Below, piece after piece: positions 16,307 through 24,405 of a stretch of 64,000 nt of DNA. Numbering within the stretch: position 1 is the first letter of the stretch; each line of letters starts with the position of its first letter. Made by a program: the position numbers and the translations under genes. This DNA comes from Actinacidiphila epipremni (GTDB lineage Bacteria > Actinomycetota > Actinomycetes > Streptomycetales > Streptomycetaceae), in assembly GCF_012034175.1 (NCBI RefSeq), contig NZ_JAATEJ010000030.1, positions 49,360-113,359 on the forward strand, written 5' to 3'. The notes under the pieces are model-generated. The model saw only the letters and a program-made list of their open reading frames with translations, did no database searches and was not told where the DNA came from.

Positions 16307-17344
16307 TCAGAAGACGCTGACCCCGTACGCGCTGAGCGCCTCGGTGACCGGCTGGAAGTACGTCGTGCCGCCCGAGGAGCAGTTGCCGCTGCCGCCCGAC
16401 GTCAGGCCGATGGCCTTGGTGCCGTCGTAGAGGGAGCCGCCGCTGTCGCCCGGCTCGGCGCAGACGTTGGTCTTGATCAGGCCGGAGACGATGCCGTCGG
16501 CGCCGTAGTTGACGGTGGCGTTGAGCGCCTGGACGGTGCCGCTGTGGATGCCGGTGGTGGAGCCGCGGCGCTTGACGGACTCGCCGACGTAGGCGTTGGC
16601 GGCGCTGGTGATGTCCTGGCTGCCGACGGTGCCGTCGTGCGCGACGGAGCTGTCGTAGCGGACGATGCCGTAGTCGTTGCCCGGGAAGCTGGTCCCCACG
16701 GTCGGGCCGATGTACGTGCCGGAGCTGGTGTAGTAGTTCGGGTAGCCCTGGGTGCAGTGGCCGGCGGTCAGGAAGTAGTACGTGCTGCCGCTGCGGACGT
16801 TGAAGCCCACCGAGCAGCGCCACTGGGTGGTGAGGATCGGGTCGCCGCCGGACAGCCGCAGGCTGAAGGTGCCGGCGACCCGGGAGATGTGGACGGCGTC
16901 GCCGTAGCTCGCGGTGGCCTTGGTGAGCGCGGCCAGCTGGGCGTCCGTCACCCGGCTGTCGACGCTGACCTCCAGGGTGTCGGTGCGCGGGTCGACCGAC
17001 CAGGCGGTGCCGGCGATGTCGGTGGCCTTCGTCGCGTCGCCGGCCTTGGCGAGCTGGGCCGAGCTGTGGGCGACCAGCCGCGGGGTGGCGCCGGCGGCCC
17101 GGACCGTGTCGGCGGCGGCCTGGCTGGTGACGTTGACGACGGTGGTCTTGGTGGCGCTGTCGTAGTACGACCCCGCGGTGCTGTCCGCGCCGAGTGCGGC
17201 GGTGACGGAGGCGACCGCCTCGGGGGTCGCCTTCGCGCTGCCGGCGGCGGGGGTGGTGGCGCCGGCGGACGGAAGGGCGAAGGCGGTCGCGGCGAGCATG
17301 CCGGTGGTGACGGCGAGGAGTTGGATGCGTCGGGTGGACTTCAC
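16307..17344 (-). CDS. Secreted S1-family serine protease (streptogrisin / alpha-lytic type) with prodomain
   Basis: A 345-residue preproenzyme from a GTG start with SD AGGAGG. The signal peptide is residues 1 to about 29 (ATAFALPSAGA). The prodomain runs to about 165 and includes an alpha-lytic-type propeptide segment. The mature chymotrypsin-like domain begins near SGGDPILTTQ. The triad is His196 (FLTAGHC), Asp224 (GNDYGIV) and Ser301 (GDSGGSLY). Cys pairs around His and Ser are conserved. It digests extracellular protein after self-cleavage of the prodomain. No adjacent inhibitor gene is seen. About 225 bp of upstream sequence hold the promoter, with an AACACCGAAAAACGG patch. Confidence 0.92.
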   Translation of the reverse strand: MKSTRRIQLLAVTTGMLAATAFALPSAGATTPAAGSAKATPEAVASVTAALGADSTAGSYYDSATKTTVVNVTSQAAADTVRAAGATPRLVAHSSAQLAKAGDATKATDIAGTAWSVDPRTDTLEVSVDSRVTDAQLAALTKATASYGDAVHISRVAGTFSLRLSGGDPILTTQWRCSVGFNVRSGSTYYFLTAGHCTQGYPNYYTSSGTYIGPTVGTSFPGNDYGIVRYDSSVAHDGTVGSQDITSAANAYVGESVKRRGSTTGIHSGTVQALNATVNYGADGIVSGLIKTNVCAEPGDSGGSLYDGTKAIGLTSGGSGNCSSGGTTYFQPVTEALSAYGVSVF

Positions 17345-17571
17345 TCGGTCCTCCTGTGGGGACGGAGGTGGCAACTTGTCGGTGTACTGTCAGATCAACA
17401 CCGAAAAACGGACGCGGCGTCAGTCTGGTGGGTACGGAAGGGAGTATTCAGCCCTCACAGGCAACACACAAGAGGGCCCCCGCTCCAGAAACCTCTTGGT
17501 AACGCGCCAGTCCCACACGCCCCACCGCACACACCGGTTCAGGCCGCACCGGCCGGAAGTGACCCCGCGGT

Positions 17572-18621
17572 TCAGCCCACCGGGCGGTGCAGCCCCAGGT
17601 GCTCGCGCAGCGTCGCCCCGGGGTGGAAGGACCGGAAGAGCCCACGGTGCTGGAGCAGCGCGGCGGTGCCGTTGACGAAGCGCTCCAGGTCGCGCAGCGG
17701 TTCCACGGGGCGGACGTGGAAGCCGTCGACCGCGCCCTGCCGCTGCCAGTCGGCGATCAGCTCCGCCAGGTCCACCGGCCCGCCGCGGAAGCGGACCCGG
17801 CCGGCCGGGTCGGAGGTGAGCGCGATCTCGGCGCCCGGCTCCGGGCCGATCTCCGCGCCGCCGAGGTCGACGGCGAGGTCGGCGAGCACCAGCAGCCGGC
17901 GCGGGTCGCGGCCGGCCTCCTCGGCGAGCCGCTGTACCTGCGCCCGTATCCGCCCGGCATCCTCCGGCCGGACGGCGCGGACGAAGGCCAGGTCGGCGTG
18001 CCGGGCGGCGACGGCGTGGGCGGCGGGCTCGGTGGCGTCCAGCACGGTGACGGGCGCGGCCTGCGGCGGCCGGGGCCCGGCCGGGGCGCCGCACGCCCGG
18101 CGTACGGCGGCGGCGGTGTCGGCGGCGGCCCGCCACAGCGCCTCGGCGCGCTCGGGCCGCAGCCCCGCGCGGGCCCGGGGGCCGCGGCGGGGTGCCGCGG
18201 GGACGGCGAGCATCCAGCCGGCCCGGCCGCGGCTGGCCCACTCCAGGTCGGCCACCGCCTCGGCGACGTCGAAGGGCGCAGCGCCCGCCGCGAAGACCGC
18301 GGGGACCAGGCCGATCCTGCCGGTCGCCGCGGCGACCCGGGCCAGCCGGCCGACCGCGTCGAGCAGCCCGGCGCGCTCGCCGGGGCCCGGCTCGGGCAGT
18401 TCGAGGGTGACGAAGTCCAGGCCGCCGCGCTCGGCGAGGGCGGCCAGCTCCCGGTGGTCGGTGTCGTCCTGGGGCAGCCGTCCGCCGCCGATCGCGGCGG
18501 CCAGGTGCAGGGTGCGGCCGGGCCGGAAGGGGGCGGCGGCGGGCAGGGCCGCAAAGGGGAAGGCCGAGGGCGGGGGGGCAGGCGAGGGAACGGGCGAGGG
18601 GACAGTCGGGTGGGCAGGCAT
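17572..18621 (-). CDS. LLM-class flavin-dependent oxidoreductase
   Basis: A 349-residue luciferase-like TIM barrel. After a Pro-rich start comes LHLAAAIGGGR, with GLDFVTLELPEPG, TGRIGLVPAVFAAGAAPFDVAEAVADLEWASRGRAGWMLAVPAAPR and GAVDGFHVRPVEPLRDLERFV, the signature of NtaA/SnaA/SfnB-type FMN monooxygenases, often linked to organosulfur use. It is shorter than the common 430-450-residue members and the mid-barrel is compact. Upstream on the opposite strand is a cysteine-type leader peptide, which fits a sulfur link but points away from this gene. The substrate is unknown. Confidence 0.83.
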   Translation of the reverse strand: MPAHPTVPSPVPSPAPPPSAFPFAALPAAAPFRPGRTLHLAAAIGGGRLPQDDTDHRELAALAERGGLDFVTLELPEPGPGERAGLLDAVGRLARVAAATGRIGLVPAVFAAGAAPFDVAEAVADLEWASRGRAGWMLAVPAAPRRGPRARAGLRPERAEALWRAAADTAAAVRRACGAPAGPRPPQAAPVTVLDATEPAAHAVAARHADLAFVRAVRPEDAGRIRAQVQRLAEEAGRDPRRLLVLADLAVDLGGAEIGPEPGAEIALTSDPAGRVRFRGGPVDLAELIADWQRQGAVDGFHVRPVEPLRDLERFVNGTAALLQHRGLFRSFHPGATLREHLGLHRPVG

Positions 18622-18798
18622 GCGAAGGCTCCGTCGACACGCGGAAGAGGCACGGGCGGTGCCTTCACACAAGCCGCCGCGTCCCTCAACGCGGCTGGGC
18701 CCACCAGGGGCTTCGTCGAAGGCTATGCCGCCGCGGTCGCCCACTGTCAACGCATGTCCAGCCCGTGGACGAGGCGTCTCAAAATCGCCGGGCCGCGG

Positions 18799-18834
18799 TT
18801 GACGGATCGCGACGGCGGCTGCTGCACTGTGCCC
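18799..18834 (+). promoter_or_regulatory. Promoter of the leader-peptide unit (leaderless)
   Basis: -35 TTGACG (18799-18804) and -10-like TGCACT (18823-18828) are 18 bp apart, and the -10 sits 6 nt before the ATG at 18835. Transcription would begin at or next to the start codon. No SD is present, which agrees with a leaderless mRNA. Confidence 0.5.
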
Positions 18835-18912
18835 ATGCGCAGCTGTCGGCTCGTCACTCGCGGCCACATCGACTTGTGTCGGGTGTGGTCGGCGTCGTGT
18901 TGCGGTCGCTGA
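18835..18912 (+). CDS. Putative cysteine-responsive leader peptide (25 aa), orphan
   Basis: A 25-residue peptide starting MRSCRLVTRGHIDLCRV and ending with Ser-Ala-Ser-Cys-Cys-Gly-Arg. It has four Cys, two of them adjacent near the end. The R-x-HIDLCRV core followed by a late Cys is the signature of the actinobacterial leader-peptide family found upstream of cysteine, sulfate and sulfonate genes, where slow translation at Cys codons controls downstream expression. Here the next + strand gene is 1.8 kb away (sepF) and the intervening gene is on the opposite strand, so the unit has no obvious target. The flavin oxidoreductase it might be expected to control lies behind it on the other strand. 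Confidence 0.6.
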   Translation: MRSCRLVTRGHIDLCRVWSASCCGR

Positions 18913-18963
18913 CCCGCCTCATCGTCGGATCACCCGGCCTTCACACAGCTTCGCCCTTCCCCC

Positions 18964-18981
18964 GGCCCCTCCCTCGGGGCC
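18964..18981 (+). terminator. Hairpin downstream of the leader peptide
   Basis: GGCCCC / GGGGCC stem (6 bp) with a TCCCTC loop, 51 nt after the leader stop. It could be the attenuator or terminator of the leader RNA. The rest of the 435-bp stretch 18622-19056 holds no other gene I can see. Confidence 0.4.
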
Positions 18982-19056
18982 CCGCGGGACGCGACCACCA
19001 CCGGTAATCCCCCGTCCGCCCGGCCGGCACTCCCGGCCCGTGCGGGCGGCGCGGGT

Positions 19057-20316
19057 TCAGCAGTCGCACCCGCAGTCGCAGCCATCGCAACCGTCACAGC
19101 AATTGCAGCAGTTACAGCAGTCGCAGCACCCGTCGCAGCCGTCGCACGGGTCGTCGCACCACGCGTCCTTGCGCTCGCGGCTCCAGGCGTTCTCGTGCTC
19201 GGTGCAGCACACCTGGCAGGTGCAGAAGAGCCCGGCGAAGACCAGGCAGCCCGCCATGAGCCCGCGCCGCCGCGGCGGTTCCGGCGGCGGCGGGAAGCCG
19301 CCGGGGAAGCCGGGGCCGCCCGGCGCGTACGGGCTGCCGCCCGGATCGCCCTGGGTGCCGGGCGCGGGCGGCGGCCCGGGCGCGTACGGGTTCGGGCCGA
19401 ACGGGTTGCCGGACGCCTGCGCCGCGTGCGAGGGGTGCGGGCACGTCCTGCCGCCTCCGCCGAAGGCGCGGTCGACGGAGCGGGACAGCTCGTGGACGAG
19501 CAGCTGGTGGGTGAGCCGGCCGGACGCGGAGCCGGCGAAGTCGGTGTCGGCGAGCGCGAGTCGTATGCCGTGCAGCGCGTCGTCGCACAGCCGCCGGGCC
19601 TCGGCGAGGCCGGTGCCGGTGGCCGTGAGCGGGTTCCAGGCGCCGGTGCGGGTGTCCTCGGCGAGGTCCTCGACCGCGTCCAGCAGGTGGGCCAGGCGTC
19701 CGAAGAGCCGGCCCGCCTCCTCCAGCGGCGCCTTGTTGGCCGGCCGCCCGGCGAGCACCGCGGTGTGCGCGAAGGCCGCGACGGTCGCGGTCTCGGTGGG
19801 CTCGGTGACGGTCAGCAGCGGTGTTCCGGGGCCTGCCGCGGCCTCGATCGCGCCCTGCCGGCCGACCGCGTCGACCAGCACCGCGGTGTCGAAGCCCAGG
19901 TCCTCGCCGGTACGGGCGCCGGCCCGGTCCCAGCGGCGGGCGACCCCGCGCGCGGCGGCGGCGACCGGGCGCCGGGCGTAGGCGCCGTCCCGGTCCTCGA
20001 CGTGGTCGCGCATCTTGGCCGACGCCAGCACCAGGGAGACGGCCGCGGCGAGCCGGGCGCCCTCGCCGGTGGCGACGGGCGCGGACCGCATGCCGCGCAG
20101 CGGGCAGGGACCGGCGGTCCTGCGGTGCCCGGCGCCGGCCGGGGTCTGCGCCTCGACCAGCACCGAGATGATCAGGCCGTCGTAGTTGGTGGCGATCCTG
20201 GCGACCTGCCCGTGGCCGTCGCGCAACGCCAGGCACAGGCCGCACAGATGGGCGACCCAGGAAGCGGCCATTCCCTCGGACATTCGATGGCGGCACGGCC
20301 TGATGATGCCGAACAT
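19057..20316 (-). CDS. DUF5685-family protein with a 16-cysteine C-terminal tail
   Basis: A 419-residue protein. Residues 1-30 hold a conserved Cys set (RPCRHRMSEG, then HLCGLCLALRDGHG). A helical core of about 270 residues follows, with Cys again at GPCPLRGM. A Pro/Gly linker (about 295-350) leads to a short hydrophobic stretch (GLMAGCLVFAGLFCTCQVCC). The last 33 residues contain 16 Cys in CDGC, CDCC and CNCC units. I recognise the family from Streptomyces but know no function. The tail could bind metal or be palmitoylation-like or membrane-linked; that is inference. GGGGGG precedes the ATG. It is divergent from sepF. Confidence 0.7.
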   Translation of the reverse strand: MFGIIRPCRHRMSEGMAASWVAHLCGLCLALRDGHGQVARIATNYDGLIISVLVEAQTPAGAGHRRTAGPCPLRGMRSAPVATGEGARLAAAVSLVLASAKMRDHVEDRDGAYARRPVAAAARGVARRWDRAGARTGEDLGFDTAVLVDAVGRQGAIEAAAGPGTPLLTVTEPTETATVAAFAHTAVLAGRPANKAPLEEAGRLFGRLAHLLDAVEDLAEDTRTGAWNPLTATGTGLAEARRLCDDALHGIRLALADTDFAGSASGRLTHQLLVHELSRSVDRAFGGGGRTCPHPSHAAQASGNPFGPNPYAPGPPPAPGTQGDPGGSPYAPGGPGFPGGFPPPPEPPRRRGLMAGCLVFAGLFCTCQVCCTEHENAWSRERKDAWCDDPCDGCDGCCDCCNCCNCCDGCDGCDCGCDC

Positions 20317-20549
20317 GCATTCCCCCCGATGACCCCGTGTGCCCCGTATTTCCCGCGGGTCACACCGAAACTCCCTCGATCCACGTGCCGGTCATGTTAT
20401 CGCCTGTCGGATCATCGCCCGGGAATGCATCATGGGGGGACCCGTACGGCCGGGCACCGGGCCTGTGCAGGGCCGTCCGGCCCTGCCCGTCACCCGGACG
20501 TGAAATGCGTTCCCATCGGATCGTCACCTTCCCTACACCTCGGGCGGCC

Positions 20550-20586
20550 TGACGGTACGCCACTATCGTGTGTGCCAGTACCGTCA
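20550..20586. promoter_or_regulatory. 9-bp inverted repeat in the DUF5685 / sepF intergenic region
   Basis: TGACGGTAC (20550-20558) and GTACCGTCA (20578-20586) are perfect arms around 19 bp containing CACTATCG. A similar GCACTATCC lies at 20620-20628. The stretch 20317-20694 (378 bp) holds no gene and must carry both divergent promoters. The repeat could be an operator or overlap the sepF core promoter. Confidence 0.45.
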
Positions 20587-20694
20587 CAACTCGCCCGAGT
20601 GGCGGCTATCCGCTTGGCGCACTATCCACATCATGAACGACGATAGGACGTGCGGACGGACGGTACTGACCGCGAGCGAGGGAAGGAGGCGTCC

Positions 20695-21138
20695 ATGGGA
20701 TCGGTTCGAAGGGCGAGTGCCTGGCTGGGCCTCGTCGACGACAACGGCGGCGAGGGTTACTACGACGAGGAGTACGCCGACTACGGCGAGGGCTCCGAGC
20801 GTGCCGACACGTGGGTGACCGATCCGCGGGTGCGGGTCGCCACCGAGGCCGCGCACGAGCAGGGCCGGCGGATCGCCACGGTGACCCCGGACGGCTTCCG
20901 CGACGCCCGCGGCATCGGCGAGCTGTTCCGGGACGGCGTCCCGGTCATCGTCAACCTCACGGGGATGGAGTCCGCCGACGCCAAGCGCGTCGTCGACTTC
21001 GCCGCGGGCCTGACCTTCGGGCTGCGCGGCTCCATCGAGCGGGTCGCCACCCGGGTCTTCCTGCTCACCCCCAACGACTACTCGGTGCTCAACGGCGAGG
21101 CCCGCCGCGGCGGCGACGGCTTCTTCAACCAGAGCTGA
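20695..21138 (+). CDS. sepF: SepF-family cell division protein (SepF3-like)
   Basis: A 147-residue protein with SD GGAAGGAGG before the ATG. An N-terminal amphipathic stretch (MGSVRRASAWLGLV) could bind membrane, and is followed by an acidic linker (about 18-38, with DEEYADYGEG). The SepF core is RIATVTPDGFRDARGIGELFRDGVPVIVNLTGMESADAKRVVDFAAGLTFGLRGSIERVATRVFLLTP. SepF anchors and shapes FtsZ at the division site. Streptomyces encode several, and the main copy sits beside ftsZ in the dcw cluster. This isolated copy matches the accessory type. It is not part of a division cluster here. Confidence 0.9.
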   Translation: MGSVRRASAWLGLVDDNGGEGYYDEEYADYGEGSERADTWVTDPRVRVATEAAHEQGRRIATVTPDGFRDARGIGELFRDGVPVIVNLTGMESADAKRVVDFAAGLTFGLRGSIERVATRVFLLTPNDYSVLNGEARRGGDGFFNQS

Positions 21139-21194
21139 CACCAGAGCCGAAACCGGAGCTGGAACCGGAGCTGAGCCGGACTCTCACCGCTTCG

Positions 21195-22385
21195 TCAGCC
21201 GCGGAAGGCGTCGAGGCCGGTGAGGGCCTTGCCCAGCACCAGCTGGTGCATCTCGACGGTGCCCTCGTAGGTGAGCACCGACTCCAGGTTGGTCGCGTGC
21301 CGCATGACGGGGTATTCGAGCGAGATGCCGTTGGCGCCGAGGACGGTGCGGGCGGTACGGCAGATGCCGATGGCCTCGCGGACGTTGTTGAGCTTGCCGA
21401 AGCTGATCTGCTCCGGGCGCAGCCGCCCGGCGTCCATCCGGCGGCCGAGGTGGTGGGCGAGCAGGACGCCCTTGTGCAGTTCGACGGCCATGTCGGCGAG
21501 CTTGGCCTGGGTGAGCTGGAAGCCGCCGATCGGCCGGCCGAACTGCTCGCGCACGCGCGCGTAGTCCAGCGCCGCCTCGAAGCAGGCGCGGGCCGCGCCC
21601 ATCGCGCCCCACACGATGCCGTAGCGGGCGTGGCTGAGGCAGCCGAGCGGGCCGCGCAGCCCGGTCACGCCGGGCAGCACCGCGTCGGCGGGCAGCCGGA
21701 CGCCGTCCAGGACGAGTTCGCTGGTGACCGAGGCGCGCAGGCTCCACTTGTGCCGGATCTCCGGCGCGTGGAAGCCGGGTGTGCCGGCCGGGACGGCGAA
21801 GCCGCGGATGCCCTCGTCGGTCTGCGCCCACACCACCGCGACGCCGGCGACCGATCCGTTGGTGATCCACATTTTGCGGCCGTCCAGCACCCAGTCCGAG
21901 CCGTCCCGGCGGGCCCGGGTGCGCATCGCGGCCGGGTCGGAGCCGATGTCGGGCTCGGTGAGGCCGAAGCAGCCGATGACCTCGCCGGCGGCCATCCGCG
22001 GCAGCCACTCCTCCTTCTGCTCGGGCGAGCCGAAGCGGTGCAGGGCGTACATCGCGAGCGAGCCCTGCACGGAGACCAGTGAGCGGATCCCGGAGTCGGC
22101 CGCCTCCAGCTCCAGGCACGCCAGCCCGTACTGCACCGCGCTCGCGCCCGCGCAGCCGTAGCCGGTCAGCTGCATCCCGAGCGCGCCGATCGAGCCGAGC
22201 TCACGCGCGAGTTCCCGGATGACGGGCAGCTCGCCCCGCTCGTACCAGTCCGCGATATGCGGACTCACCCGTTCGGCCGCCCAGGCCCGTACGGTGTCGC
22301 GGACCGCCCGGTCCTCGGCGGTCAGCAGGTCGTCCAGGCCCAGCGGGTCGTACGGGTCGAACGGCGGCAGCACGGACGGTGACAT
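21195..22385 (-). CDS. Acyl-CoA dehydrogenase, glutaryl-CoA dehydrogenase-like
   Basis: A 396-residue flavoenzyme. Family blocks are visible in order: GCFGLTEPDIGSDPAAM, WVLDGRKMWITNG, YARVREQFGRPIGGFQLTQAKLADM, and the C-terminal ANGISLEYPVMRHATNLESVLTYEGTVEMHQLVLGKALTG. The catalytic base Glu is in TYEGTVEMH, the position used by glutaryl-CoA dehydrogenases. It oxidises, and if a true GCDH decarboxylates, glutaryl-CoA to crotonyl-CoA in lysine/tryptophan degradation. No other lysine pathway gene is adjacent, so the substrate is inferred. SD GGAGG precedes the ATG. Confidence 0.87.
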   Translation of the reverse strand: MSPSVLPPFDPYDPLGLDDLLTAEDRAVRDTVRAWAAERVSPHIADWYERGELPVIRELARELGSIGALGMQLTGYGCAGASAVQYGLACLELEAADSGIRSLVSVQGSLAMYALHRFGSPEQKEEWLPRMAAGEVIGCFGLTEPDIGSDPAAMRTRARRDGSDWVLDGRKMWITNGSVAGVAVVWAQTDEGIRGFAVPAGTPGFHAPEIRHKWSLRASVTSELVLDGVRLPADAVLPGVTGLRGPLGCLSHARYGIVWGAMGAARACFEAALDYARVREQFGRPIGGFQLTQAKLADMAVELHKGVLLAHHLGRRMDAGRLRPEQISFGKLNNVREAIGICRTARTVLGANGISLEYPVMRHATNLESVLTYEGTVEMHQLVLGKALTGLDAFRG

Positions 22386-22751
22386 GCGAGGGGACCTCCG
22401 GGCCGAAAACTAGCAGCGGTAACGACGGCCGGACCGACGTTACGGACCCCTCCCCCGCGCGTCCAGCCCGGACCCGCCGCGACCGGGGCCCCGGCTCCCA
22501 CCAGCGCGTCCGCGCGGGCGCCGGCGTCCGCTCAGCGGACGGGAAACGAGGGAGAAAGGCCAGGGAAATAAGCGATAAATAAGAAGACAGCGATGTGAGT
22601 ATCAGCACCCCGGCTTTCCCTTCCGGCCACCGCGCATTCCCCTGAAACCCGGTGCGCCAAAGGGGTGGTGAGACGCAGTCCACATCACATCGTCATTACA
22701 AAGCAGCTCGTTCGGACGACCTATGCCGTCACACGCTGTAACGTCAATTGG
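22386..22751. other. Intergenic stretch between acyl-CoA dehydrogenase and PAP2 genes
   Basis: 366 bp with no gene I can support. It contains a patch of unusually low GC (about 22555-22600, with GGGAAATAAGCGATAAATAAGAAG), probably promoter sequence. Nearer the PAP2 start is a TAACGT about 13 bp before the GTG that could be a -10 for a very short leader. Confidence 0.4.
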
Positions 22752-23798
22752 GTGCGTACCGATGACAGGCTCCACCGCGCCGCGGAGCGCCCGGCTCGTC
22801 CCCTCTGGGGCAGGATGAGTCGAACACGCGTATGGCTGTTCGGTGCGACGCTGGCGGTCTACGTGGCCATCGTCGTGGGCGTCCTCACCACTTCCAAGCT
22901 GGTGACGCTCGACTGGCAGGTCATGCTCTGGCGTCCCTACAAGCAGTGGCCGCAGATCCACGCGTTCCTGGACTACTTCGTGGTTCTCGGCCAGCGCGGT
23001 CCCACGGCCGTGATGGTGCTCGCCTGGCTGGGCTGGCGGGGGTGGCGCCACCGCACCCTGTACCCCCTGCTCGTGCTGGGTACTTCCCTGCTGCTGCTGA
23101 ACATCACCGTGGGGGCCGTCAAGTACGGCCTCGGACGGCTCGGACCGCATTACGCGACGACCGTCGGATCGGCCGAGATGTTCGCCGGCGGCGACATATT
23201 TCCCTCGGGCCACACCGCCAACGCGGTCGTGACCTGGGGGGTTCTGGCGTATCTGGCGACCACCCCGCGCGCCAGGCGCTGGGGCTCGATCGCCAGCGCC
23301 CTGCTCGCGCTGGGCGTCGGCGCGACGACGGTCTACCTCGGCACGCACTGGGTCAGCGACGTCCTGCTCGGCTGGGCGGCGGGCCTGCTCATCCTGCTGG
23401 CGCTGCCGTGGTTCGAGCCGATGATGGCGCTGGCCGAGACGTATCTGGCGGCCGGCTGGTCCCGGCTGGTGCACCGCCGCGGCGGTGCGACGCTGCACGC
23501 CGCCGCGGTGCCGGCCGGCGCGCTGGCCCGGCAGGAGGGCGAGGCGGACGGCACCGCCGCCGCCGGGCGCCGTACGGTCACCTCGGGCGGCGCCGCGGGA
23601 GGTACCGCGGGAGGTACCGCGGGCGCCGGGACGGCAGCCGCGCCGGGCGGGCCGCACGCGGGCACGTCCGCCCGCCCGCCGGCCGGGCGGCAGGCCCCCG
23701 GCCGCCACGAGCGCACCACGACCACTCCGGCCGGCAGCCGCCGGCCACCGGCCGAGCGGCCCCGGCCGCCGGCCAACCACCCGGCCCGCTCGGCGTGA
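22752..23798 (+). CDS. PAP2-family membrane phosphatase
   Basis: About 348 residues from a GTG start, chosen because homologues begin with MRTD-like residues. The ATG at 22815 is the alternative. Six hydrophobic segments are visible. The three phosphatase motifs are VKYGLGRLGPHY, FPSGHTAN and YLGTHWVSDVLLGW, all catalytic residues present (Lys/Arg, His in PSGH, His/Asp in THWVSD). It dephosphorylates a lipid or isoprenoid phosphate at the outer membrane face. After the last TM the protein has a Gly/Ala/Pro/Arg-rich tail of about 110 residues, likely disordered and not part of the catalytic fold. Confidence 0.88.
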   Translation: MRTDDRLHRAAERPARPLWGRMSRTRVWLFGATLAVYVAIVVGVLTTSKLVTLDWQVMLWRPYKQWPQIHAFLDYFVVLGQRGPTAVMVLAWLGWRGWRHRTLYPLLVLGTSLLLLNITVGAVKYGLGRLGPHYATTVGSAEMFAGGDIFPSGHTANAVVTWGVLAYLATTPRARRWGSIASALLALGVGATTVYLGTHWVSDVLLGWAAGLLILLALPWFEPMMALAETYLAAGWSRLVHRRGGATLHAAAVPAGALARQEGEADGTAAAGRRTVTSGGAAGGTAGGTAGAGTAAAPGGPHAGTSARPPAGRQAPGRHERTTTTPAGSRRPPAERPRPPANHPARSA

Positions 23799-23819
23799 GC
23801 AGCCGCCCGGGGGCCGGGC

Positions 23820-24089
23820 TCAGCCCATCCAGCAGCGGACGACGCGGTCGCCGTCGACGGTGAAGTTGAGCCGGCCGGCCAGATACTCCATCGTCACGAC
23901 GGCGTCGCGCGGCAGGCTGCGCACGGGGTCCCAGCCGCGTGCGCGGGCTTGCCGTTCGGCCTCCTCGCGGGGCAGGCCGACATAGGAGTCCAGGTCGTCG
24001 CGCGGGACGTCGCCGGGAAAGGGCTTGCCGGGGCCGCCGGTGCGCGGCAGGTGCGGGTGCGGGTCTTCCGAGGGGGATGAGGGCGCCAT
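23820..24089 (-). CDS. I78-family peptidase inhibitor-like protein
   Basis: An 89-residue protein. A Pro/Gly-rich start leads into SYVGLPREEAERQARARGWDPVRSLPRDAVVTMEYLAGRLNFTVDGDRVVRCWMG, a full I78 domain with the conserved GLP, RGW and RLN-x-x-V blocks and Cys-Trp end. I78 proteins bind subtilisin-like proteases. There is no signal peptide, so the target here may be cytoplasmic. The start at 24089 (ATG) is preferred over the GTG at 24098. Confidence 0.8.
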   Translation of the reverse strand: MAPSSPSEDPHPHLPRTGGPGKPFPGDVPRDDLDSYVGLPREEAERQARARGWDPVRSLPRDAVVTMEYLAGRLNFTVDGDRVVRCWMG

Positions 24090-24268
24090 GCCTGCCACCG
24101 TAGGCCGCCGGGCCGGGCGGCGCCTCCGGCTGCCGGGTACGCGTCACGGATCGTGCATCCGGGACATGGCAAAGAGGTGAATACCGGTTGCCGGTGAATT
24201 TGCTGTGCACACGATTTCCGCACAACTCTCTGCAATGCCCACCGTCCTGCCGGCGCCCGCTATATGGG

Positions 24269-24285
24269 ACGGATTGTGAATCCGT
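24269..24285. promoter_or_regulatory. Isolated palindrome upstream of the I78 gene
   Basis: ACGGATTGTGAATCCGT is a perfect 7+3+7 inverted repeat preceded by TATATGGG. It is the main feature in the 316-bp stretch 24090-24405 besides the rpf terminator. It might be an operator, but is 180 bp from the nearest start codon. Confidence 0.4.
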
Positions 24286-24346
24286 GGCCCTCGGCAACTG
24301 CTCCGCCGGCCCGCGGCGGGGCTTCGGCCGGTAAGTCCGGTACGTG

Positions 24347-24394
24347 CGCCGCGCCCGGCCCGCCGGCGGTGGGAGCCGCAGGCCGGGCGCGGCG
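24347..24394 (-). terminator. Hairpin terminator after the rpf-like gene
   Basis: Perfect 14-bp stem CGCCGCGCCCGGCC (24347-24360) / GGCCGGGCGCGGCG (24381-24394) with a 20-nt loop, 12 bp past the stop codon. Confidence 0.65.
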
Positions 24395-24405
24395 GGCGGC
24401 GGGGT

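Noticed and set aside
24261..24300. A possible tRNA-His (hairpin CGGATTGTGAATCCG with GTG anticodon).
   Set aside because: No acceptor, D or T arm can be formed around it.
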